Positions 46,546 to 57,664 of a DNA stretch of 64,000 nucleotides are shown piece by piece. The translations under genes and the position numbers were made by a program. The notes below the pieces were generated by a model. The model was not told the DNA's origin, did no database searches, and saw only the letters and a list, made by a program, of their open reading frames with translations. This DNA comes from Pempheris klunzingeri (lineage: Eukaryota > Chordata > Actinopteri > Acropomatiformes > Pempheridae). Within the stretch, counting starts at the first letter, position 1. The number at the start of each line of letters is the position of its first letter. The DNA is taken from the NCBI RefSeq assembly GCF_042242105.1, contig NC_092013.1, forward strand, positions 1,828,001-1,892,000, written 5' to 3'.

Positions 46546-46836
46546 ATGTCCTCACTCAAAGAACACTTTTTACTCCTTTTAGCGCTCTTTTACTTCCTTT
46601 TACAAATGAAACGTACTGACCAACATTTTGAGATCACAAGTGAAGCTGGCGCCAAAGAAAATGTGCTGCCGCCTGTTTGTCCGATAGAAGAACTCCAAAA
46701 GTTCATTCCAATGTGCGCAAATCAAAGGGGAGGCGTCCCAGAGCGGCTCCAGACTGGAGAGACTGGACACAGCAGAGTGGAAGTGATGTTTGTGAAATAC
46801 AAGTTGAAAGTGAATGTTGAGAAATCCTCAAAGTGA
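46546..46836 (+). other. Conserved intronic open frame (96 codons from ATG)
   Basis: An ATG at 46546 opens a frame MSSLKEHFLL...NVEKSSK. The frame is open for 124 codons if the upstream part from 46462 is counted. It is intact in all nine introns that keep this segment (copies near 370, 11036, 15815, 22876, 38987, 41273, 54603 and 62367; absent in ZF1). Only an L/V and an E/D change were seen. A TTTTAG acceptor-like site lies at its start, but no good donor follows. No domain is recognised. The copies are too similar for conservation to prove coding. Confidence 0.2.
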
Positions 46837-47071
46837 CTTTCAGACCACAGAAAGTCAGAGGGATTCAGCCCTGATGCTTTTGCCCCCAAGAGGCTACAAA
46901 CAAACATCTGCTCACTGTCTCTTTGTCGCCGACATGGACACTAAACTGTCAGTGAGCCGTCAATCAAAGCGGATCTATTGTGCGTCATGTGATCATCTAT
47001 TCTGATTGGCCTTCATAGAGACCATTGATCCGACTGTTAGGAACTAAAACTGGCCCATAGTTAGTGATGGC

Positions 47072-47596
47072 TGTCGTATCTTCTCTGATGATGATGATAT
47101 GCAGTTGATGAAAGGAAACTTCCGCTGACAACGACTTAGTGAATAAAATAGGTTTATTGCAAAAAGGTCAGTTGTCTAACAGGCACCATGGAGGCCTGGG
47201 AAGACGTTCAGCCAATTGTAGGAACAGACAGCGTAACCCTCAGCCAAATCTGCAGTGTCTCTGTCCTCGTCTTCCTCGAGCCACCTCTCTGGTCACTTCT
47301 TATACCCCCTTTGACCATCCATCCCAACATCTGGTTTTCATCCATATGACAGTTCTATTCTTTGTTTTAGGGGTACAAGGATATATTAGAAGGACACCAT
47401 CCCCCAGTATCTAGTGAGGGGGAGCAAAGGTCAGATCTCCACTGCCCAGGTCAGGCAGTTCTGTCTGTCTCCAGATAATCGATCACAGATCAGAAACATA
47501 CAAACAATGACCACTACCACATCATATGCCCTAAAGGCACATACCAAACACTACATTCATATTTATACTCACTAAAGGCACATATCAGACACTACA
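47072..47596 (-). mobile_element. Solo LTR in ZF7 intron
   Basis: 525 bp, TG...CA ends (TGTCGTATC / ACTACA) and target duplication TGGC (47068-47071, 47597-47600). On the minus strand it has a GTATAAGAAG TATA box and a CAATAAACC poly(A) signal. ZF4, ZF5 and ZF6 have the empty site; ZF8 has the same insertion. Confidence 0.78.
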
Positions 47597-48198
47597 TGGC
47601 CAACACCAACGACACTTGGTTAAAAAAAATGGTTCATTCCTCGAGGCTTCAATGACACAGAGCTCAGTAGCACACCTAGTGGTCAATACAATGAAGTGCA
47701 ATCGAGACATGTCATTCATTGGTTCATGGATTGTTTGGGATTTGATTCACCATCCACAGTCCTGTTCGACTACACTACATGGTTTTATGGTTTCAAGCTG
47801 ACACAATGAAATATAAAATAAACATGAATGAAATGCAACAGGTATAAGGAACTAGAAAGTAGTAGGTTATAGCTGTGCACTACACATCAAGTCTAAATAC
47901 TTGAAAGTAAATGTTGAGACCACAGAAAGTCAGAGGGATTGATCAGATCACCCTTCAATCTTATATTTCCTAAAATGCAACTAGATAATGGAGATTGGTG
48001 GGGGGCTGTGAATGTCTGTAGAGGTCTGTGCCTCCCCAGGCTCCTGCAGTTGGTTGTCACAGCTGGTACTGCATTAGTCAGCCTGGACTCTGGGTTATGT
48101 TGCATAGACATGCACCAAATGTGATTCATGGTTCTAGATAGCTCGTTCCACCATGACGTCTCATTTACTCTCTCTTTGTTGTGTGTCTGTTGCTATAG

Positions 48199-49320
48199 AA
48201 ACGCAGAGGAAGAGATGGACCCACTTGTCACCGCTGTCAGCACTGTGACAAATCCTTCACAACACGAAATGATTTAAAGGTTCATCAGAGATTTCATTTG
48301 GGAGAGAAACTACACAGCTGTGACCAGTGTGGGAAAACTTTCACTGACTTGGCTAACTTTAGGAGACATCAACGCATTCACACTGGAGAGAAACCATATA
48401 GCTGTGACCAGTGTGGGAAAGCTTTCACTCAATCAGCTCACTTAAGGAACCATCAACGCATTCACACTGGAGAGAAACCGTATAGCTGTGACCAGTGTGG
48501 GAAAACCTTCACCGAATCAGCTAGCTTAAGGAGCCATCAACGCATTCACACTGGAGAGAAACCGTATAGCTGTGACCAGTGTGGGAAAACTTTCACTGAA
48601 TCAGCTCACTTAAAGAGCCATCAACGCATTCACACTGGAGAGAAACCGTATAGCTGTGACCAATGTGGGAAAGCTTTCACTCAGTCAGCCAGCTTAAGGA
48701 TCCATCAACGCATTCACACTGGAGAGAAACCGTATAGCTGTGACCAATGTGGGAAAGCTTTCACTCAGTCAGCCAGCTTAAGGATCCATCAACGCATTCA
48801 CACTGGAGAGAAACCGTATAGCTGTGACCAATGTGGGAAAGCTTTCACTGCATCCGCTAGCTTAAGGATCCATCAACGCATTCACACTGGAGAGAAACCG
48901 TATAGCTGTGACCAATGTGGGAAAGCTTTCACTGCATCAGCTAGCTTAAGGAGCCATCAACGCATTCACACTGGAGAGAAACCGTATAGCTGTGACCAAT
49001 GTGGGAAAGCTTTCACTGCATCAGCTAGCTTAAGGAGCCATCAACGCATTCACACTGGAGAGAAACCGTATAGCTGTGATCAGTGTGGGAAAACTTTCAC
49101 TCACTCAACTCACTTTAGGAGACATCAACGCATTCACACTGGAGAGAAACCATATAGCTGTGAACAATGTGGGAAAGCTTTCACTCAGTCAACTACCTTA
49201 AATATCCATCAACGCATTCACACTGGAGAGAAACCATTTTGGTGTGACCAATGTGGGAAAACTTTTACTTCGCAGAGTGGCCTTAGATCCCACCAAAACA
49301 CTCACACTTCATTGTTTTGA
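48199..49320 (+). CDS. ZF7 finger exon, C2H2 zinc-finger protein (13 fingers)
   Basis: The spliced product is about 395 aa with exon 1 at 46337-46402. After TTGCTATAG come KRRGRDG, the CQHC finger and twelve fingers with contact residues DANR, QAHN, EASS, EAHS, QASI, QASI, AASI, AASS, AASS, HTHR, QTTI and SSGS. Fingers 5-6 and 8-9 are exact or near-exact 84-bp tandem copies, so the middle of the protein has little sequence diversity. AATAAA at 49592-49597. Confidence 0.85.
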   Translation, partial: KRRGRDGPTCHRCQHCDKSFTTRNDLKVHQRFHLGEKLHSCDQCGKTFTDLANFRRHQRIHTGEKPYSCDQCGKAFTQSAHLRNHQRIHTGEKPYSCDQCGKTFTESASLRSHQRIHTGEKPYSCDQCGKTFTESAHLKSHQRIHTGEKPYSCDQCGKAFTQSASLRIHQRIHTGEKPYSCDQCGKAFTQSASLRIHQRIHTGEKPYSCDQCGKAFTASASLRIHQRIHTGEKPYSCDQCGKAFTASASLRSHQRIHTGEKPYSCDQCGKAFTASASLRSHQRIHTGEKPYSCDQCGKTFTHSTHFRRHQRIHTGEKPYSCEQCGKAFTQSTTLNIHQRIHTGEKPFWCDQCGKTFTSQSGLRSHQNTHTSLF

Positions 49321-49739
49321 ACATTTTCCAGAGAATAGCCAGCTGTTTCCTCTTGCCCCCTCCACATGCCCTGTTTGCTGTGTTATATTCTGAGCTTCTC
49401 TACAAACAGAGGGATGGCCCAAGACAGCATCCTCATTTTCTTAACAGCATGTGTGTTGTTGTGGCTATGACTACATCCTGAAAACGTGTCCATCACTGCT
49501 GAAAAAAGTCCAGGGTGATGTTAATGAATTGCTTGTTTTATTGCTTTGTTTTGTTGTATTGTTTGATTTTTTTAGTTTATCACATGAGACAAATAAAGAG
49601 GCAGATCTTCATAAATGAGGACTGGAACTTGTACTTTCAAAATGACCTGGAACAATTTGTGGGTAATTAAAGTCATTGCTGACTCTTTTACATCAAGTCA
49701 CTAATTAATTAGTTGTTTCAGCTCTGCTTTCATCTGTAT

Positions 49740-50150
49740 CCCAGCAGGAATCAGGAATCTTTGTTATCATTATACAAAAGTACAATCAAATTGTATGCAA
49801 TCCTATTCAGTGCAAATAAAGCAAACTTTGACATAAATAAAGATGATAATAAATCAAATCAAAGATTAAAAGATTTAAAATGGATGGCACAAGGTAGAAT
49901 ATTGCACAGGTTAGTGAGAAGAAGAGGCATGCCCTTCAGTGTTCATGTATTATTGTGATTTTTCAGTCTGGTTTTGGCTTTTATTGTCCTGTACCGTCTC
50001 CCTGAAGGTTACAGTTGGAACAGGTGATGTGCTGGATGGGGTGAGTCTTTCAGGATGCTTTCTGTGGCAGCAGGATCTGTACAGCTTCTCTATGGAGAGG
50101 AGAGCACAGCACTGTCTACTACTCTATTATCTCAATCTATCCTCCCTCTG
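49740..50150 (-). mobile_element. LINE 3' fragment (inverted copy)
   Basis: Mirror copy of 20130-20540, including the tail now read on the minus strand. Confidence 0.55.
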
Positions 50151-50666
50151 ATTCTGAGTTTTTCATTCTGCTGTCTATCTTATTACCCACAATGCCCAGA
50201 TGAGCAGGAAGCCTCAAAGAAATTTCACAGTGAATTTAATATCATGTTACTGGATTTTTTGATCCATCAGTAGGAACCTGCACATTTACTCTGTGTATTT
50301 AGGTTCTTTTTGACCATAAAACTCACTAAATCTGCACTTTTATTTCATTTAACCTGAAGTGGTTTCAAATCCACCAACAGTGTTTCCACTCACCACACAA
50401 GGATTATAGATCCTAGAACAGCTGGACTCCTTTTCATGAATACATTTGATAGTACAGGTGTACCTAATAAAGTGAAACATGAGATCCTGATCTGAGTGAC
50501 TGAGCAGCTGTGAAAAACTGATCTGTGTCTGTACACTGGGCCTTTGTGGTATTTCAGCTTTAAAGAGAAATGTTAGTTTTAGGACAGCAGGAGGCGCTGT
50601 GTTATTAAGAAAAGATGCTGAAGCAAATGTCTTCTTTCAGAAGTGAAAGCACAGGCAGGGAGCAGA

Positions 50667-50687
50667 GGGGGGGGGGGGGGGGGGGGG
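50667..50687. repeat. Poly-G homopolymer (21 bp)
   Basis: The left copy has nine C at the same place (19602-19610). Either real slippage or a sequencing/assembly artefact. Confidence 0.85.
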
Positions 50688-52455
50688 CGCAGTCATGGGC
50701 TGATGAGATTTGAGTTTCAGTCAGCTCAGATGAAGAAGATGCAGTTTGTCGCAGCAGAGCGGCTTGGTTTTGTTACTGACTGTCCTGTTTTATACCGTCA
50801 TTGAAGGTTAACTCCTCACTTCGCTTAACTGGCCAGTCAGGGCCACGAGTCACCAACATCTGCTTCAGTTTGACATCACAGAGCAAAAGGATCTCTGTCA
50901 CTCAGCCAGTCTAAAGACAGGCCCGACCTAACGGCTGTTCCAGGCCTTTGTGGTGGCTCAGGAAAAGTTTGGTCTCTTTTTGAACTGGAGCCTCTGCAGA
51001 TGAATTGATCTGATGTTAAGATCTACTAAGGTTAATAACTAAATCCAATACATCCCTGTTTGTGTTTTCTTCACCGCCATGTTGACTGTAAAGCTTGTGG
51101 TTCTTACTGCGTGCGATGAGAATAAAACCTCATGTCTGTATCGAAAACAGGCAAATATTTTCCTTTAAATTCACTCTTGACACAAAAGAGTTGTTGTTAT
51201 GTTAAATAAATCAGAAAGTGAAGAATGACTCAATGGGCCTTAAATGTGAGCTGCTGCTTTTGGCTCTGCTTGCGAGCTGACCGTCCAGCAGGCAGATTGA
51301 ATTAAAGGGCGGCCGCTCTACGTTCTGCTGCTGTGTGAGCGTGTGGGTATGGAAGTCTGAGCGTGTTACATAACATCCTCCGCTCTTGGTCTCGGTCTCG
51401 TCGGTCGGGGACACTTGCTGCATTGTCAGCAGCTCGGTCTCCCAGAGTTTCTGCCCATATCTGCAGGGAGAAAGAAAAGCCAAAGAAAACAAGCTGCAGC
51501 TCCACAGATGTATACGTTACTGTGTTTATTGAGACAGAAGAACTGCTGCCCCTCTGTCTTCTTCCTGACTCCTGCTTCACTCTTCCTGCCACACTAAAAG
51601 CTTTTTACTAAGCCCATAGGATGCCTACTTGTTGGTCACTTTCACCATCACCAAAGTGACTCTAACATCAGCCGTTTGTCTTTACTGAGAACCATCATTT
51701 ATGAAGTGTCGGGGGCAGCTCCCAGCATTCAACAGAAAATGATTTGTAGCGACACATTTGTCCATAATAACTGATCTTTGGCTCAGCAAGCCTGACGTTT
51801 TTATACAGGAGATTTACATGATTCTAATTTCACTTTTCATGACCAGAGGGTCACATTACTTGTTTCTGTAGTAAAGGAACATAGTGTGCTGTGCAGCTGA
51901 AAACCACCACCAGCAGTCTACCTAAAATCTACAGAAATACCTGCCTGCATCAGCAAAAGCTGATTGACTTCATAATAATCATTTTTAAGGCTATGAATCA
52001 ATGGGCCATTATTAACAACTATCTCCTCGTTTTAAAACTTATTGTGTTTCCAAAGAGAATAACTCCCAGAACAACAAAGAACTTTTCTCCAAGAAATATT
52101 TCTGCAGGATTCTTCTTGGTGTACAGGACCTGTACATGTCTGACTCTGGTAGAGGAAAAGTCAAGTGGTTTTTATTATATAGGGTGAAAAAAACACAAGC
52201 ACACAACAAAGGCTTGAATGCAACACAGATTGCACCGGTTTTCACCATAGAAAATCTTTATGCCATCACAATGTGAATGATATTACAATCACATAACACA
52301 AACGATGATGCAGTCCACACATAAGAAGGTTAAATCAGCAGTAATTAAGAACAGCACTGAGGGAACAGCAGCCTACACATTTGGGGAACTTTCTAACTTC
52401 ACTGGTGACAAACAGTGGGTTCATCAGTAGCTGTAACATCCTTTTTGTTTCACCA

Positions 52456-52926
52456 TGTGGTGTCTGGTATGTGCCTTTAGGGCATACCATGTTAGTAGTG
52501 TTCATTGTTTCTATGTTTCTGATCTGTGATCGATTATCTGGAGACAGACAGACTGCGAACTGCTTGACCTAAGCAGGAGTGACCTGACCTTTGCCTTCTT
52601 ATCTGGACACCGAAGGCAGTAGATGTTTATGTTAACATTCCTTTGCATTTAAATAAAGACACCAGATGTTGGGCTGAGTGGTCAAGAAGAGGATATAAGG
52701 TGACCACAGAGTGGGCTCTTGGAAAGACGGGGACAGAGACACTGCAGATTTGGCTGAGGGTTACGCTGTCTGTTCCTACAATTGGCTGAACGTCTTCCCA
52801 GGCCTCCATGGTGCCTGTTAGACAACTGACCTTTTTGCAATAAACCTATTTTTATGCACTAAGTCGTTGTCAGCGGAAGTTTCCTTTCATCAACTGCACA
52901 TGATCATCATGAGAGAAGATACGACA
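52456..52926 (+). mobile_element. Solo LTR in spacer A
   Basis: 471 bp, TG...CA ends (TGTGGTGTC / TACGACA), target duplication ACCA (52452-52455, 52927-52930). It belongs to the same family as the ZF7/ZF8 intron LTRs but is diverged and in the opposite orientation relative to the genes. AATAAACC near 52840. The left spacer has the intact empty site near 17840. Confidence 0.78.
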
Positions 52927-54220
52927 ACCACAAACCTGCTGATTTTACCTCATAGACACACAGGAGCTGCTGGTCTGCTGGTGCCTTGATCTGTTAGTTC
53001 ATTTGTATTATTTGGTGACTTTGGTGTTTTAAAGGGTTCGTTCACATCGAACACAAAAAACAGTAACACAGGATGGAGGCAGTGGAAGACCAGCGACCAG
53101 TCCTGCGTTCTGGGAGGGCAAAAATACTGTTTAGTCAGTTGAATCTGGCGGCTTTGAAGAGAGCGCTATAATGATCATGTGTGGTTAAAGAAAAAGGATC
53201 TGACAGGTCTGTCTCTGTAGGGATCCTTTCCTTAACGTAGACAAAGAACTTTTAGTCAATGCACTTTCATTTAGATACCAAAATATGCACCAATAGGGTT
53301 TATTTGACCCTCTAATAATAAATGAGCCTTTAATGAGAAAAGAAACATTCAGTTTTCAGTTTACAAAGGAGCCGATTCAGCTGTGCTCTTATTTTGGAGG
53401 CTGCAGTTTGTGCTGCTGTTGAGCTGCTCCAGAGACGTGTTTCTAATATTGACTCTGTTTTTATTGGTACACAGTGAGCTGGCATGGGCACCGTTACTAT
53501 TGTGTTGTTGTGTCAGTTCAGATGAAACCAATATGATGCCTGATTCTTACAGCCAAGACAATGATTCTGCTGCTGCTTTTTAATTCATGGACCCAAACCC
53601 TCCAAACGTTTAGAGGCCTCAGTGAAGAGACCCTCCCCAACTGTTATTGATCTATTATATGAGCTTCACATTTAGCTGTTGATTTCACCTTCATCATTTC
53701 TACTGCATGAACAGTGACTCAGGACGTTTGAAGCCAACACTCACTAAACACTTGCTGACGTTTTCTTCAGTGGGTTTGTGTTTGCATCTCTTTGGGCCGG
53801 TCATTAAAGCAGCCCAAGAGCCCACCGATTTACACATATTCAGCTCTCTCCCTCCTCTTCAAGCTGGTCGCCTGAAGAGAGGTGAGAATGTGGCCTTTTT
53901 AAGCAGCTGATACCCATTTGTATGGAGTGTGGTTTTGTGGGGAGGAGACAAAGACATCAAGGTGTTCAGGGCCCTTACACTCAGTGTGATAATCCAGCCT
54001 GTGGGGGCCGGGAGACCTTTTAGGACGACGACACACCTATGGCCCATTAGCAGATGTCTGTGAACAAACTGTTTCACCATTTAAACAGTGACCAGTAGAG
54101 GCCGACTGCTTTGAGGCCCAGGGAGAAAGTCCCAGACTGTCTTTAACAATCTGACACATTCAGGAGTTGTTGAGTTTGGAGAAACTTGATGGAGGGAAAC
54201 CACCAAACTAAACTTCATCT

Positions 54221-54477
54221 TCTGCCTGAAATCAAGGAGCCACTGATTCAAAGCGGCCTTAGCAACAGTAACTAAGGGGCGGGACTTAGAGAAAGGGCAG
54301 CTCACTCCCAAACGAGCCAATAAGAGCCCGCGAGACGACGTGACATCGCGAGACTACAAAGGCTCCGCGAGATCCAGCGGTGCTGCTTCGTCTGAGCCCG
54401 GAGAGTCTCCGAGGACAGAGTCCAGAGTCAGAGCAGGACTACACGGTCCAGCAGGAGCCACAGAGACCTGCGGGACG
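54221..54477 (+). promoter_or_regulatory. ZF8 promoter region
   Basis: GC box GGGGCGGG at 54276-54283, CCAAT at 54317-54321, TCGCGAGA near 54346-54353. Confidence 0.5.
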
Positions 54478-54543
54478 ATGGAGAAGCAGAAGCCGGAGCT
54501 CAGAAGACAAACAGGCTCGTCCTCTGATAGCACCGATGTTCAG
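54478..54543 (+). CDS. ZF8 exon 1 (22 codons)
   Basis: ATG at 54478-54480, frame MEKQKPELRR...STDVQ, donor GTCAGT at 54544. Joins in phase 0 to 56375. Confidence 0.72.
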
Positions 54544-56374
54544 GTCAGTGTTCATGACTTCAGCACGAGACCAAGACACGAGGAACAGGCTCAGGGGTCC
54601 GCGTGGCTTTCGTCTCTTTTCTTTGTCTTGATGGATTTCTGCATTTTCTCTGTGAGCGAGTGAACTCAGCAACAATAGAACAACAAATGTCCTCACTCAA
54701 AGAACACTTTTTACTCCTTTTAGCGCTCTTTTACTTCCTTTTACAAATGAAACGTACTGACCAACATTTTGAGATCACAAGTGAAGCTGGCGCCAAAGAA
54801 AATGTGCTGCCGCCTGTTTGTCCGATAGAAGAACTCCAAAAGTTCATTCCAATGTGCGCAAATCAAAGGGGAGGCGTCCCAGAGCGGCTCCAGACTGGAG
54901 AGACTGGACACAGCAGAGTGGAAGTGATGTTTGTGAAATACAAGTTGAAAGTGAATGTTGAGAAATCCTCAAAGTGACTTTCAGACCACAGAAAGTCAGA
55001 GGGATTCAGCCCTGATGCTTTTGCCCCCAAGAGGCTACAAACAAACATCTGCTCACTGTCTCTTTGTCGCCGACATGGACACTAAACTGTCAGTGAGCCG
55101 TCAATCAAAGCGGATCTATTGTGCGTCATGTGATCATCTATTCTGATTGGCCTTCATAGAGACCATTGATCCGACTGTTAGGAACTAAAACTGGCCCATA
55201 GTTAGTGATGGCTGTCGTATCTTCTCCGATGATGATGATATGCAGTTGATGAAAGGAAACTTCCGCTGACAACGACTTAGTGAATAAAATAGGTTTATTG
55301 CAAAAAGGTCAGTTGTCTAACAGGCACCATGGAGGCCTGAGAAGACGTTCAGCCAATTGTAGGAACAGACAGCATAACCCTCAGCCAAATCTGCAGTGTC
55401 TCTGTCCTCGTCTTCCTCGAGCCACCTCTCTGGTCACTTCTTATACCCCCTTTGACCATCCATCCCAACATCTGGTTTTCATCCATATAACAGTTCTATT
55501 CTTTGTTTTAGGGGTACAAGGATATATTAGAAGGACACCATCCCCCAGTATCTAGTGAGGGGGAGCAAAGGTCAGATCTCCACTGCCCAGGTCAGGCAGT
55601 TCTGTCTGTCTCCAGATAATCGATCACAGATCAGAAACATACAAACAATGACCACTACCACATCATATGCCCTAAAGGCACATACCAAACACTACATTCA
55701 TATTTATACTCACTAAAGGCACATATCAGACACTACATTCATATTTATACTCACTAAAGGCACATATCAGACACTACATGGCCAACACCAACGACACTCA
55801 AAAAATGGTTCATTCCTCGAGGCTTCAATGACACAGAGCTCAGTAGCACACCTAGTGGTCAATACAATGAAGTGCAATCGAGACATGTCATTCATTGGTT
55901 CATGGATTGTTTGGGATTTGATTCACCATCCACAGTCCTGTTCGACTACACTACATGGTTTTATGGTTTCAAGCTGACACAATGAAATATAAAATAAACA
56001 TGAATGAAATGCAACAGGTATAAGGAACTAGAAAGTAGTAGGTTATAGCTGTGCACTACACATCAAGTCTAAATACTTGAAAGTAAATGTTGAGACCACA
56101 GAAAGTCAGAGGGATTGATCAGATCACCCTTCAATCTTATATTTCCTAAAATGCAACTAGATAATGGAGATTGGTGGGGGGCTGTGAATGTCTGTAGAGG
56201 TCTGTGCCTCCCCAGGCTCCTGCAGTTGGTTGTCACAGCTGGTACTGCATTAGTCAGCCTGGACTCTGGGTTATGTTGCATAGACATGCACCAAATGTGA
56301 TTCATGGTTCTAGATAGCTCGTTCCACCATGACGTCTCATTTACTCTCTCTTTGTTGTGTGTCTGTTGCTATAG
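54544..56374 (+). other. ZF8 intron, L type with LTR (1831 bp)
   Basis: Same LTR site as ZF7, with a longer LTR and a few deleted bases just after it ('cgacactcaaaaaatgg'). It holds the intronic open frame at 54603-54977. Confidence 0.7.
55213..55778 (-). mobile_element. Solo LTR in ZF8 intron, with 41-bp internal duplication
   Basis: 566 bp, same ends and target duplication TGGC as the ZF7 copy. The extra 41 bp are a tandem repeat of the segment 'cattcatatttatactcac...' near its right end (about 55694-55778). Confidence 0.78.
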
Positions 56375-57574
56375 AAACGCAGAGGAAGAGATGGACCCGC
56401 TTGTCACCGCTGTCAGCACTGTGACAAATCCTTCACAACACAAAATGATTTAAAGGTTCATCAGAGACTTCATTTGGGAGAGAAACTGCACAGCTGTGAC
56501 CAGTGTGGGAAAACTTTCAGTGAATCAGCTAACTTAAGGATCCATCAATGTATTCACACTGCAGAGAAACCGTACAGCTGTGACCAGTGTGGGAAAGCTT
56601 TCACTCAGTCAGCTAACTTTAGGAGACATCAACGCAGTCACACTGGAGAGAAACCGTATAGCTGTGACCAATGTGGGAAAACTTTCAGTGAATCAACTAG
56701 CTTAAGGAGACATCAACGCATTCACACTGGAGAGAAACCGTATAGCTGTGACCAATGTGGGAAAGCTTTCACTGCATCTTCTAACTTAAGGAGCCATCAA
56801 CGCATTCACACTGGAGAGAAACCGTATAGCTGTGACCAGTGTGGGAAAACTTTCAGTGACTCAACTAGCTTAAGGAACCATCAACGCATTCACACTGGAG
56901 AGAAAGCGTTCTGGTGTGACCAATGTGGGAAAACTTTCACTCGATCAGCTGAGTTACGGATCCATCAACGTATTCACACTGGAGAGAAACCGTATAGCTG
57001 TGACCAGTGTGGGAAAACTTTCAGTCGATCAGCTTACCTAAGGAGCCATCAACGCATTCACACTGGAGAGAAACCGTATAGCTGTGACCAGTGTGGGAAA
57101 ACTTTCAGTCAATCAGCTAACTTCAGGAGCCATCAACGCAGTCACACGAGAGAGAAACCATTCTGGTGTGAACAATGTGGGAAAACTTTCGCTCGATCAG
57201 CTCACTTAAGGAGACATCAACGCAGTCACACTGGAGAGAAACCGTATAGCTGTGACCAGTGTGGGAAAACTTTCAGTGAATCAGCTAGCTTAAGGAGCCA
57301 TCAACGCATTCACACTGGAGAGAAACCGTTCTGGTGTGACCAATGTGGGAAAACTTTCACTCGATCAGCTGAGTTACGGATCCATCAACGTATTCACACT
57401 GGAGAGAAACCGTATAGCTGTGACCAGTGTGGGAAAACTTTCAGTCAGTCAGATCACCTAAGGAGCCATCAACGCATTCACACTGGAGAGAAACCGTATA
57501 GCTGTGACCAGTGTGGGAAAACTTTCGCTCAATCAGCTCACTTAAGGAGACATCAACGCAGTCACACTGGATAG
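56375..57574 (+). CDS. ZF8 finger exon, C2H2 zinc-finger protein (14 fingers), premature stop
   Basis: The spliced product is about 421 aa with exon 1 at 54478-54543. After TTGCTATAG come KRRGRDG, the CQHC finger and thirteen fingers with contact residues EANI, QANR, ETSR, ASNS, DTSN, RAEI, RAYS, QANS, RAHR, EASS, RAEI, QDHS and QAHR. The frame ends at TAG 57572-57574, where all sisters have GAG in the last GEKP linker. Linkers TAEKP and TREKP are also unusual, as is AFW in finger 6. It remains a large protein and is probably functional without the last finger. Confidence 0.83.
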   Translation, partial: KRRGRDGPACHRCQHCDKSFTTQNDLKVHQRLHLGEKLHSCDQCGKTFSESANLRIHQCIHTAEKPYSCDQCGKAFTQSANFRRHQRSHTGEKPYSCDQCGKTFSESTSLRRHQRIHTGEKPYSCDQCGKAFTASSNLRSHQRIHTGEKPYSCDQCGKTFSDSTSLRNHQRIHTGEKAFWCDQCGKTFTRSAELRIHQRIHTGEKPYSCDQCGKTFSRSAYLRSHQRIHTGEKPYSCDQCGKTFSQSANFRSHQRSHTREKPFWCEQCGKTFARSAHLRRHQRSHTGEKPYSCDQCGKTFSESASLRSHQRIHTGEKPFWCDQCGKTFTRSAELRIHQRIHTGEKPYSCDQCGKTFSQSDHLRSHQRIHTGEKPYSCDQCGKTFAQSAHLRRHQRSHTG

Positions 57575-57664
57575 AAACCGTTCTGGTGTGAACAATGTGG
57601 GAAAACTTTTGCTCGGAGGAGTGGCCTTAGATCCCACCAAAACACTCACACTTCATTGATTTGA
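57575..57664 (+). pseudogene. Lost last finger of ZF8
   Basis: Beyond the TAG the same frame stays open for 29 codons and encodes one more finger of the family's closing type (CEQC...RRSGLRSH), ending at TGA 57662-57664. It would be translated only by readthrough. Confidence 0.75.

Larger units (their letters stand above)
46403..48198 (+). other. ZF7 intron, L type with LTR (1796 bp)
   Basis: L-type intron enlarged by the LTR at 47072-47596. Without the LTR and one target copy it is 1267 bp, close to the 1266 bp of ZF4 and ZF5. Confidence 0.7.
49321..54220. repeat. Array spacer between ZF7 and ZF8 (type A, with LTR)
   Basis: The inverted counterpart of 16561-20921. It contains the ZF7 3' UTR, a LINE tail on the minus strand (about 49740-50150), a G21 homopolymer (50667-50687), the mirrored possible exon (51211-51460, minus) and an LTR at 52456-52926 that the left copy lacks. 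Otherwise no gene seen. Confidence 0.6.
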
